This document shows, piece after piece, positions 23,863-34,900 of a DNA stretch of 64,000 nt. Position numbers and translations under genes: made by a program. The notes below the pieces were generated by a model. It searched no databases, was not told the DNA's origin, and was given only the letters and a program-made list of their open reading frames with translations. The stretch spans positions 1 to 64,000 of the forward strand of contig RWJK01001353.1 in NCBI GenBank assembly GCA_004335835.1, given 5' to 3'. This DNA comes from Scenedesmus sp. ARA3 (taxonomy: Eukaryota > Chlorophyta > Chlorophyceae > Sphaeropleales > Scenedesmaceae). How positions within the stretch are numbered: the first letter of the stretch is position 1; each line of letters opens with the position of its first letter.

Positions 23863-25992
23863 CTGAGGTGAAAACGAAATCTCAGCTTACATACAAGCAA
23901 CTTCACATAAAATCATACTTATGTGCTGCCGTCTCTGTCCAGGAAAACCGCCCGGTGAAAGCACCCTGGACAAACAGATTGCTCTTGTATACCAATTGAA
24001 TATATTCACTGATCATAAACGCCGCCGAGGGCATCTACACGATCTGTAACAGCGCACCCGGCAGCATCACTCTCCAGCAGGCTGTCACTCGTCTTGCCAG
24101 TCGCCCGAAGTTCCCCGTGAGGTCTATAAAAGCCAAGCTCTCGCACATAGCTCAAGCGCGAGCACGTAATGACAATAAAATGCCAACTCAAACTGGTTGC
24201 AACTGTAAACGGCTGCTGACGTTTGCAACGAAGCAGGAAGTTCACCTCCCTGCACACTCAGTATGACTGCACACTGCACCTCACTACTCATGATCAGCAG
24301 CCGCGGTTGTCACGCATGAGCATCTCCACGCGTCGAAAAACATCCAACATATTTGCATTTCTAGCAGGTTTGACAAATGCAGAGCTGCGAGCTCTCCTTG
24401 CCGCTCTTTGCTGTCTTATCATGCATGGCCCAAGCGTGATGCAGCACGGCAGCAGTGCTGCGCATGCGGCTCACCAGGCAACTCTTACACCACTGTGTAA
24501 CTCAAATTGCACCCCGTACAGGGCACCACTGTACCAGCTGCTCCTGCCTTCATTAGCATGCAAGCGCTGTCTGAGAACAGGCCTCTCGAGAGCTCCAAGG
24601 AAGTTCCTAGGCGTCACCGTGACCACGTGATTAGCCAGTGAAGTGGGGTGCAGTGTCAGCCAGCATCATGGTCAACTCGGCCGCCATGCATGCTATATTG
24701 ATGCTGACTGTAGCCTCGCCTGCAGCAGCAGCGTCGCAGCACCATCTGCCTCTGGGCTTGCCGATTCGACAGGCGCACTGCAGTTGACTGTTAGACATCA
24801 GTCAAGAATTTGCATGACTTTTGTACGCGGATTGCTGAGCTGCCGTAGTGGCATCCCTGCTGTTGGGCCAGCCTGTCATACCACGAATAGTGGTGGCATC
24901 CCTGCTGCTGAGCCCCTGGGTGAAACAGCTGGGTGCCGCGCCCGACTGAACAACAAGAGCACATCGAGCTTGCGCAGTTTGCCTCGAGCTGCCGCGGGTG
25001 TTCAGCATCCTGATGAAGGTCAATCTCTTGACAGCTTGGAAGAAAAACTTGCAGGAGCGAGGGCACTACTAGTGCCTAGTAGGCAAGACACATAGGGATG
25101 TTCGAACCGATGGTAGGTACTACCTGGTGGTACCAGCTGGTACTGCAGGAAGCATTCAGCTGTGCACCTGCGCACTGTGCTGAATGTGGCTTTGCATGTT
25201 GCTCTGCCTGTCAAGTGAACACCGCTGGATTCGGGTGACGTGCCTGTTGGCTGCGCAACCAAGCTTCGTCGGTCCGTTGCAATGGCCAGTTAGTGGCTGA
25301 ATCTGGCGTGCACCCTTGCAGCATCATCAGGTGAGATTAGCAGAAGCATCCTTTTTCAGCAAGAGGAAGATACCTAACAGCGTTGCGCAAGCATATTATG
25401 CATATTATGCGCCGCGCGTGCGAGCTTTGCACAAGCACATAGCAACTGCAGCTGTGCCACTGGCACTCGTCATCAAGGCTGAACACCCCCCAGCTGTGAC
25501 GCCAAGTTGACTTCGACTGCAGCACTCAGAAGGCCAATGAACGGAAAGCACATTTGTGCAGGGTGGATTCTTGCATTTGAAGCACAGCTTGCACTTCATA
25601 AACATGGCCCGCTGGCATGGGCAGGCAGCAGCAGTGCTGCACGACATGCTGCGGCAGCACCAGCATCCACATCGCTGCTGCTTCGCAGGCCAGGCTGCGA
25701 CGCACTAACGTGCTTCCGTTCCAAGCAACGCTTATGATGCAGGGTTGAGTAGTAAATGCTGCAGCACGGGTCCTGTCACCGCGCCATGTCATCAGGTGTC
25801 ACTGTCACTACCAAGTAGTTACGCTTTGCTAGTTACTGCCGCATGTCGCATGCCCACATTGATCATTGCAATTTGCTTGATTAGTTGGGTCAAGAGATAC
25901 GCTGCTACAAATTGCTCGAGAACGGTGCATGCTTGTGCTACCCCAACTGTTCAGAACGTTGCAGTCGAGGGAATTGGAGGCCAGTAAGCAAT
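23863..25992. other. Divergent intergenic region between the subtilase and cellulase genes
   Basis: About 2.1 kb lies between the subtilase start (minus) and the cellulase start (plus) and should hold both promoters. A short imperfect duplication is visible at about 24846-24860 and 24893-24907 (GTGGCATCCCTGCTG). Open frames here lack splice continuity and family resemblance. No TATA box or operator could be assigned with confidence. Confidence 0.5.
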
Positions 25993-26383
25993 ATGCCTTA
26001 CGTGCGAGAAGCCATCGACGTCGAAAATCCTGCAATAGCAAAGCTTGGTGAGGCTCTACTGCAATATGGCAATCAGCGCGCGGTTGATAGTGAAGAAGTC
26101 GGGACTCACGGGTGCTGCTTTCTGTAGGGCGTCCGAAACATCAAAAGCTGCTAGATGATGACGATCAGCCGAGCAGACGCTGCAGTTTTGGGTTCCTGAA
26201 GGCAGGCTGGTTCTGGGCTGTGGTGATTGTAGTGACAGTGATTTGTGTAAGTGTCTGGAAGTAATGCTAAAGCATGTGGAAGTATATGTTAAGCCTTCAA
26301 GCAGCGCAGCAGCGCATGCAGCAGCTGCTGCTGTGGCACTCCACTTGCAGCCAGGCCAGCCAGCAGCTAGGCCATGGCCATGG

Positions 26384-26417
<34 letters not shown>

Positions 26418-27119
26418 GCATGCTTGCATGCATGGCACATACTGCAAGATCTTATCACGCAACAACAGTTGTCGCAGCAGCACTTGACCAACCTCTGCTG
26501 GCATGCTGGCATGCAGGTGGCAGCACCGATTGGGGTGAGGACAACAAAGCGATTGAATGACCCAGTGACAGACACTCCAAATTACAAATTCAATGGCACA
26601 GGACTCAACACAGCCATACCAGACACATTTGATGCATCATGGGGCTTGAACCCAAATGAGACAACAACATGCGACATGGTAGCAACAGACATGCCCTCAG
26701 GTAAGAATCAGCAGAGTGTGCGGCACAGCGCTGTTGTGCTGCAGCAGAGGTTGCCTCCTGACTGCTGCCATCATACTTGCAAGCCCTTTTACATACATAC
26801 AGGAGCCACTGCTTACTTGCCGGTAACCGCGCACTCATTCATAGAACCGCTCATCGCAACATATGCCGTGCAGCATCTGTGCCAGCAGCTGATAGATACG
26901 CCTTGCTGAGCATGTGCTGGCAACACGGCTGGGCCAACCTGCCGCTGCTGTTGCTGTGGTGTGCTGCAGTGCCTGTGCCGAAGGGCCAGCCAGCAGCAGC
27001 GCTGAAGCTGCAGGGTGACAAGCTGGTGACAGCAGCGGGCGGCAAGGAGGTGCAGATACACGGCATCAACTGGTGAGCAGCAGCAGTGCAGCGGTGGAAG
27101 GAGGGCAGCAGCAGCGACA

Positions 27120-27154
<35 letters not shown>

Positions 27155-30074
27155 TTGTCCAGCGTATGCCAGTCAGCAGGAGCAGCAGCAGGAGCAGCAT
27201 CAGGAGCAGCATCAGGAGCAGCAACAGAAGCAGCAGCAGCAGGAGGAGCAGCAGAAGCAGCAGGAGCAGCAGCGGCAGGGCTTGGCAATCAATAGGAAAG
27301 GGCTACATGAGAGGCTGCAGCGGAGGCAGCAGCAGCAGTAGCAGGAGCAGCAGTGCAGCGGTGGAAAGAGTGCAGCAGTGGCAGCAGCAGCTTGTCCAGC
27401 GCATGCCGGCACATGTTGACCAGCGGAAGCAGCAGCATCAGGAGCAGCTGGGGCAGGAGCAGCAGCATGGGCGGCAGGGGCAGAAGCAGCAGCAGGAGCA
27501 GCAGGGGCAGGAGCAGCAGCAACAGCACCAGCAGTTGAAGATGCTGCAGGGTACATTAGGCTTGCAGCAGCAGCATCAACAGCAGCAGCAACAGCAGCAT
27601 GACAGCACTGTATGCAAGTGCCACAGGCGCAAACAACCCACCATCCCCTGGCTCCCACATCAGCTTGCAGCTGCAGTACCTGTACATGAGCAGCACATAG
27701 AACCTTTCCCTGGCTGCCGCAAGCTGCGTCGCGCACATGAGCTTCTATTCAACCACGCGCGGCGATCCAACCCTCGCTGCTGTACCAAACCCACTGAGCT
27801 GCCATGCTCTGATTTTTTCCAGGTTTGGCTTCAACAACGGCAAGACCATGGTGGATGGCTTGGATGGCGAGAACACCATCTCGCACACCTGGCAGAGCGG
27901 TGACTTTGCCACCATTGTGTACCAGCTGCGCCTGCTGGGCTTCAATGCGGTGCGGCTGCCATTCCTGTTCAACGACCTGCTGGCACGCAAACCGCAAGTG
28001 AGTGGCGGGCGGCAGGGTTGTTGATATGTGGGGTAGCTCCGGCAACTTGCTGCTTATTCAAGTGTATCAGGCACCTGCTATGGAAGGTGTTGGCCAGCAA
28101 GCATTGCACTGCCTCAAAGGCCAGCACTGTTTATGTACTATTGAGTACTAATGCACACAGCAGAACACTTGCACTTGCATCATCCATGACTCCTTGCATA
28201 GCACTATGTGTGCCGCACTCCTGTTTGCTGTGCTGCTGCCACTTGCAGGACTATAGCAACCATCACAGCACGGCTGCAACATGACCTACAGTGCCTCTGC
28301 TGCAGAAACCGACAGTAGTATGCCGTCATACCACAAAGCAATGCACTCACCTGTCGCCGCAACCCCTCTGACACAGCTGTTGGACACATGCTTCTGCTGT
28401 GCCACTTTGACTCACAGGACTACAGCAAGCCCTGCCCCGAGCAGCCACCCACAGCGCATGAGCTGGCAGCCCGCACCACCAACCCAGCCCTGCCAACACC
28501 CCCCAATGCACCCATACCCTTTGCATTCGTTGCCCCTGAGGGCAGCGAAGCCGGCAGGTGCAATGCATACGTGCCAAACACCGGCAATGTGCTCAGCCGG
28601 TACCTCTGGGTGGTGCAGTACTTTGTGGCGAATGGGTTTTACGTGGTGATGGATTATCACCCGCATGGAATTGACCTGGAGCCTGGGGTGCTGGAGACGG
28701 AGCAAAACTTTGCCAGCGCATGGTGAGTGTACTGAGGATGTTGTAATGGGTGTGTGGTTTGGTATGTGTTCTAGGTACATGCAGTGCTGCAGCTGCTCTG
28801 CAGCAGCGACAATGCAAGCCACACTGTGTGCATCTTGCGAACTAGGCAAGGGTGGCCCTGGCAGATGCAGCGTGCGGATACAGGCGGCTGCGGTGTGGGT
28901 GGTGACCTGACAAAACTGATTGTACGCACACCGCACCTCAGCAGTGCATGCCCCTGTCTTGCCAGCACAGCTGGGTGCAGCAGCTGCTGCCATCCCTTTG
29001 CAGCTGCTGAAACCCACAAAACATCTCTCAGCAAAACCACATATCACACTTGTGCAGGCTGCGCGTGTGGAAGGCGCTCACCTGCCTGCCTAACTACGAG
29101 AAGGACATCAAGGGCAGGGTGCTGCTTGATGTACTGAATGAGCCAGACGGTGTGGACATCACGTGGAGCGGCACAGATGGCCGGCCGCCGCTGACTGGCT
29201 ACCTGCTGACAGTCATGGATGCGATCGACAGGCACTCGCCAAACCAAGCAGTGTACATTGTGCAGGTGAGCATGGCAGCTTGATTTGAAACTAGGTCCAT
29301 GGCTTGTATGCCAGACAGCGACAGATGAAGTGAGTCGCATGCAACGGCCATACCCCTGCAGCATGTTGGTAGCAGTCGACATGGCACGCTCATGCTGACA
29401 CACTGTTCTATCGGTTACGTTCAGCATGAAGGCCTCCTGGTAGCACCAACCTCCGCCGACACAACACTAACACGATTCTTGCTGCTGCCCCGCAGGGTGG
29501 CGGCCAGGACAAGCTGGGCACTGCATGGGGAGATGGCTTCGCCACAAACGCCAGCCTGGTCAAAGAGCGCAACATTAGTGATGCCACGCCCTTCTTCAAG
29601 GCGCTGTGCAGCAAGCCCTACAAGGGCCGAGTGGTGCTGGGACCACACCTGTACAGCGGCAGCATCTCAAAGAACAACGATGTTGGGGAGAAGCAGTGGC
29701 AGAAGTACGCCGACAGCTGGTGAGCAGGCCGACGCTGATGTTGGATTCAGGGCATTCCCCAACGGCAGTTGTGTTGGATTTCTGGCCAGTTTGTGCGTGG
29801 CTGCTGCCTCTGTTTTGTTGGGCACTACTACTGACACCTGGGCTTGTGTGATTGCCGGTTACACTGCGCAGGGGCTACCTCATGAAGGCGGGCTTCTGCG
29901 GGCAGAAGTTCCCGGTGATCAGCGGTGAAGTTGGCACCAACTTCAGCGCGCCAATCGACACTGAATACTTCACCGACATGGCGAAGTTCATGCAGAAGGA
30001 GCCGCCAGCAGACAAGTACGCGTCATCCAAGTTCAACAACTGGATTTGGTGAGTCAGACTGCTGCTGCTGCTGG

Positions 30075-30110
<36 letters not shown>

Positions 30111-30503
30111 CACTTGTCCAAGCGATAAGTTGCAGGAGCAAGCTTTGCGTCCTCAACAGGCAGAATTGATGCCCAGGTGCACAGCAGCTCAGGCATAGCT
30201 CGCTGCAGGCGGCCGTTGCGTTTCAGGTCAACGCCTTTATTGCGCAGCACAATGCGCTGGTGGAACGTGGTGTTGGTCAAACCAAACAGCAGCTGGCTGC
30301 AGTCCTGCAGCTACCTTGCTGACATCAGCTCGAAAGTAACCCGCTGCGCTGTCTGTTGCTGTGTTGCGCTGCGCAGGTGGGCATACAACGCTAACAGCGG
30401 CGACACAGGTGGCCTGGTTGACGAGACCTGGCAGAACCTTGACTGGACAAAGCTGGGCTGGATGCAGGACAACCTGGGGCTCACCCCCTGGTACAAGCAA
30501 TGA
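25993..30503 (+). CDS. Type II membrane-anchored GH5-family cellulase (endo-beta-1,4-glucanase)
   Basis: Ten exons join in phase: 25993-26047, 26128-26246, 26517-26700, 26970-27072, 27823-27997, 28418-28722, 29058-29265, 29496-29719, 29872-30048 and 30377-30503, for 558 residues. A 40-residue cytosolic tail with DDDD and basic RR is followed by one membrane segment (GWFWAVVIVVTVIC, residues about 44-58). The lumenal or extracellular part carries GH5 landmarks: GINWFGFNNGKTM, AVRLPFLFND, VVMDYHPHGID, the acid/base Glu342 in LLDVLNEPDG and the nucleophile Glu477 in VISGEVGTN, then SGDTGGL near the C-terminus. It would hydrolyse beta-1,4-glucans at the cell surface or in the secretory pathway. 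GH5 has many subfamilies, so the exact substrate is uncertain. The gene is divergent from the secreted subtilase. Confidence 0.9.
26388..26416 (+). repeat. CAG microsatellite in cellulase intron 2
   Basis: An uninterrupted run of about nine CAG units, in the CAG sense orientation, which is opposite to most other intronic tracts in this window. Confidence 0.85.
27073..27822 (+). repeat. CAG/GGAGCAG minisatellite filling cellulase intron 4
   Basis: The intron is largely GGAGCAGCA- and CAGCAGCA-type repeats. A longer segment is duplicated: GTGCAGCGGTGGAA and CAGCTTGTCCAGCG occur near 27087 and 27151, and again near 27352 and 27386. The intron has stop-free frames, but they are repeat artefacts. 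Confidence 0.75.
28227..28430 (+). repeat. Partial tandem copy of the cellulase exon 6 start in intron 5
   Basis: The acceptor and exon start at 28396-28430 (CACAGGACTACAGCAAGC) have a diverged copy at 28227-28260 (TTGCAGGACTATAGCAAC). The upper copy is preferred because it alone continues into the long in-frame exon. Confidence 0.6.
30060..30110 (+). repeat. CTG microsatellite directly after a 5' splice site
   Basis: The tract begins eleven bases after the donor of cellulase exon 9 and lies in the sense orientation. Confidence 0.9.
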
Positions 30504-31977
30504 GGCCTGCTGGCTGGGGATTGACAGAAATGCTTACCTGTTGATTATGTAGTGCATGGTGGGATGCAGTTGTGTTAGTGGAGTGAAGCAGCGGGGGCAG
30601 GAGCGGGGTTTCATCAATTAGGTAGGCATGACATGCGGAATGACGAGTGGGGTCGCTGCTGCAGATGAAAATGATGAAGAAGAGTGCGAGCAGTTGAATG
30701 CGGGTCACTCGGCGCCAGCTGATTGTGCTGGCAGCTAAGTCAGTTTTGATTGACTTGCATGCAGCTCAGCCCCGTGTATGCTGGCTGCGAGCACCCAATC
30801 TTACGCAGCTTGTATAGATTCCGACTGTACATTGATTGATTTGAGACAGGCGTCATACTATGGTAGCCGGGTAGAGATATGTCCGGCTGCGCTGCTGGGC
30901 AATGCTTTAGTGTCTCGCTGCAACAGCAGCAGGTGGAATTTCCGCCACTGCATCAGCAGCAGACCAACAGCAGCAGCAGCAGCAGTGGCAGCGGATACTT
31001 TTGCAGATAATCATGCCTTGTTGCATGCCAGCATGCTGCAGTATGCATGTACATATCTATGGCGGCACCCCGGTTGCATCGCTACCTGGCGGCATGCCTG
31101 CCATGGCCTCTTGTTATGCTTTACGCACTGCATGTGGCTATATGGGTGCAGCTGACGCACTGCATGTGGCTATATGGGTGCAGCTGATGCACTGCAGGCG
31201 GAGCCAGCATATTCAGACCAGCTTGCTAGCCAGTAAGCGGGTTTGTGCGGGTGACAGTCAACCCGTGACTGGCTCCTGCTGCAGTGTTGCACCATGCCTG
31301 CAGCTGCCAGCGTCAAGCAGCGTCCAGGCTGCTCACACTGTGGCACTTGTACAGAAAGAGTTGCGCAGAGTAACGTTTTTGACTTGCCAAGGTCGGACCA
31401 TAGCGGCGAGTATATGTTGGTGCATCCGCTCAGATGTATGTCACCTGTCCAAGGAAAAGGTAACTTGGTGTGTTACATGCGCGTCCCAGCCTCAGAGGCG
31501 AATTACGCAGAGACCGTTGCCCTGTAACAATATTACAAAGGCAAGGTCATGCACAGCAGCAGAATGTGCTGAGCGCAGCACTGCAGCCGAGCAGTTGCTT
31601 GTGCAACAAACTGATGTTCACGGCGGAAGCACCTCATCGGTGCCTGCGCACACAACTAAAGCGCGCCAGCAATACCCACGACAGCGCCAGCACCAGCCCT
31701 GGTGCTAGACCAATGCTGCGCAAGCATATCTCAACACGTTGGAGGCTGACATGCCACCGCTGGACAGCGCAACAAGTTCCAGCAACCAAACATGCAACCG
31801 CAACAGCCGCTGCCAGCCGTGCACACCTCACACTGCAGCAGGTTACCGCACAGCAGCCACAAGCTGCAGCACAACGTCGCAGGAGCTACTCACGCCCATA
31901 CACAGCTTCACAACGCTCCACAGCAACAAGCAAATGTATGAAACTTTATACCCTGCAGGGCTGGGCCAACAGCCTGC
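30504..31977. other. Convergent intergenic region
   Basis: This lies between the 3' ends of the cellulase (+) and the import receptor (-). It includes two tandem copies of a 33-bp unit (GCACTGCATGTGGCTATATG...) at about 31126-31191. A minus-strand TGTAA (TTACA on plus, about 31471) could serve the import-receptor mRNA. No gene is supported. Confidence 0.5.
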
Positions 31978-34900
31978 CTACAGCTCGTAGGCCAGCAGCG
32001 CATCGCTGCTGCCCTCGCCGCGCGGGATGGCTGCAAAGTCCATCAGCAGCGCATCAAAGCGGCCGCGGCTCAGCGGCGGCTGCCGCAGCGCCAGCTTGGC
32101 AAACGCCTCGCAATCTGCCGGCTTGAGTAGCCCGGCAGACATTCCTGCAGGCAGCGCAGCAAACGGGACAACATCGTAAGTCGAAGTCCTGTTGGGAATG
32201 AGTGCATGTGCGCCGAACGGATGATAGGGGCAGGCTGATTCATTGAGCCAACACGAACGCGACAGCCAGTCGCTCAGACAAGCAGGGCAAGTGTGCCTGC
32301 TGCATCGTGCTTTTTCATGTAGCTCAGGCAGGTGCATTGCTGCTGCGTGATGTCAGCACAAAGGGACGGCAATTTATAGCACCAGCTATACAGCTGCCTG
32401 CCCTCCATGCCTGGCAACAGAACCCACAACAGCCACCCACATAGCACACTCGGTAGAGCAGCCGCTCTGCCTGCAGCGCACCTGGCAGCTGTTGCGACTG
32501 CAGTGCCGCCAGCAGCCACTGCCTGCCAGACTCCCCAGTCAGCTGCTCCTGCAGCAGCTGGTACAGCACGCTCGCCAACGCACGCAGCAGCTGCCGCGGC
32601 GCTGTGTCGCAAGCCGCCACCACCAGCGTCTGCATCAGCTGCTGCCCCTGCGCTGCGATGCACTGCTGCAGAGTTGCGGCTGCTGCTGCAGCCGCCTGCT
32701 GCTCAGGGCTGGCTGCTCCTCCTGCTGCAGCTGCCTCTGCAGCTGCGCTAAACAACTTGCCACTGGCAGCAAGAAAGTGTGAGAGGAAGCTAAAGGCTGC
32801 GTTGGCGGGCTCCTTTTCTCGCAGCGCTGCTGCTGCTACAGCCCACTGGCAAACTTGCGGCAGCACTGAGCTGGTGACGAACAGCTCGCGTGCAAAGACG
32901 AGGTGTGCATCTGCGACTGCCAGCAGCGACCGCAGCAGGTCTCCTGATGCTGACAGGCTTTGGCTAGCTGCGCTGCGCTGCATGAGCACGGCGCTGGCTG
33001 CTGCTACTGCGCCTGGAAACATGGGTAGCAGCAGGTACACAACAGCGCAGCAGTGAACAACAATTTGGTTACCAAGACAAGGCAGACATGAAGGCGCAGC
33101 GAGAGTTATGCATGGCACTCGACCACACAAGCCTGAGCAGAAACCTGGCGTTGTGAACTAGACGCAAACAACAAAAGCATTCACTGCTGTTGATATGCAT
33201 AAAATTGCAGTGGATACTGCTGGAGGGATGCAGCAAACACCAGCTGCAGCAAACCCACCTTCGAATGATTGCTTCTGTGCAGCAGCCAGCTCGGGCGCAT
33301 TCTTCACCTCCCCAAACACCTCTGATATGGTTGACAGAACATCCAGGCAGGCTGGCTGCTGCGTCGCGGTGAACAGCTCCCCTACTGCTGTGAGCAGCGT
33401 GGGCAGCAGCGGCTTAGCGGAGCCTCGCGCAGCTTGCAGCGCACGCTGCACACCAGCCCACACAAGTAAGGCACAGCAGGCAGCAGCGCAGCGCAGTGCG
33501 ACACAATGGGCGCAGTGCAACACAGCAGCACCAATAAACGCTCCACAGACGCAGCAGCTGAAAGCCAAATCATACGAAAGTCTTGAGCCCGTCTGTGCTG
33601 CTGTCCACACAACCAGCAGCCGGTTGCTAGACAGTGTTCAGCCAGGCCAGCAGCACAATGGCAACGCTGCTGACAGCTTCGCTCACCTTATGTACCTCAC
33701 ACACTGCCTCCAGCACTGGCCTGTCCTGCCGGCACACCGGCGCATCCGCAACAGCAGACAGCACAGGCCAGGCAGCCTCCAGCAGCTTCATGGCAGGGTG
33801 CACAAACGCAGGCGGCGGCTGCCCGGGGAACTCCATGCCTTTAATCAGCACGGCCATCAGCTGCAGCTCATCTGCTAGGTGCTGCAGCAGCTGCTTGGCG
33901 GCCGCGCCGCCTTGTGCTGCAGTGCTGCTGCCGTGGCTGATGATGGACTGTGTGCGTGCTAAGTGCGGCTGCTGAATGTTTAGGGCGCTGTCATTGACGT
34001 CTTGCGGTCCTAGGAATGTTACTACGCGAGCCAGGCCTTCTACAATTGCTTGCCGGTCCTCCAGTGGCATCGCTACATAGCTGGCGACCTGGCCTGCTAG
34101 TGGTGCTGGTGCAATGGCAGAGGCCGCGACAGCTGCTAAGCTCTGCACGACAGGCGCGCTGCACAGCCGCGCAGCGCAGCGCATGCAGAGCACCTTGAAG
34201 GCGCGCGCAGCTGCATGCCAGCTGTGCTCGAAGCACAGCGCGTGCAGCAGCAGCCGCAGCGCTCCTTCAAGCGGTGCTGCTGGGGTGGACTCAAACCAGG
34301 GTGCATACGCACCTACTAATGCTGCTGCTGTCGCGCATGTGTATGGGTTGCTCAGGAATGCTGCTGATCTGCCTGAGGGGCTGCACAGGTCCTCAAACAG
34401 TGCACGCAGCAGCTCGCTGTTCTGTTGCGCGTGCGGGTGGCTGGGGCTGGCAACCTGCCCTCGCAGCATGTCTGCTACTGCTTTGAGGCAGAACAGCGCG
34501 CCCTCGGCTTGCTGCCATGCTGCTGCTGCTGCGATGCGCTCCTGCAGCTGCTGCAGGTATGCGGGGCCTGTCATCAAGAAGACTGTCTCTAACAGGTCCG
34601 TCAGGCTCTGATCGCGGAACCTGAACACACCAACAGCAACAGGCAGGCAGGAAAGGCAAATATCAGTGCAGCAGAAAGAGGCGCGACTCAGCTGTGCAGA
34701 CATACGCTCTGTCAAGAACAGTAAGCTTGCGCTGTATGCCACTGCTGCTGCCACTGCTGCTGCTGCTGCCGCTGCTCTGCTGCTGCCACCACTGTGCTCA
34801 GGCTGCTGCTGCTGCTGACACTTCTGCCATGCTGCTGCCACCCATCCCACCTGTAGAACGCCTCCTCGTCCTCATCCAGCTCCTCATTCCAGCTCACAAA

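Noticed and set aside
24223..25095. Two open frames in the intergenic region between the subtilase and cellulase genes
   Set aside because: They show no recognisable domain and no flanking splice signals giving a longer product. Such frames are expected by chance at this GC content.
31001..32126. Overlapping plus-strand open frames between the cellulase and the import receptor
   Set aside because: There is no homology, signal or splice continuity, and part of the region overlaps the last exon of the import receptor on the other strand.
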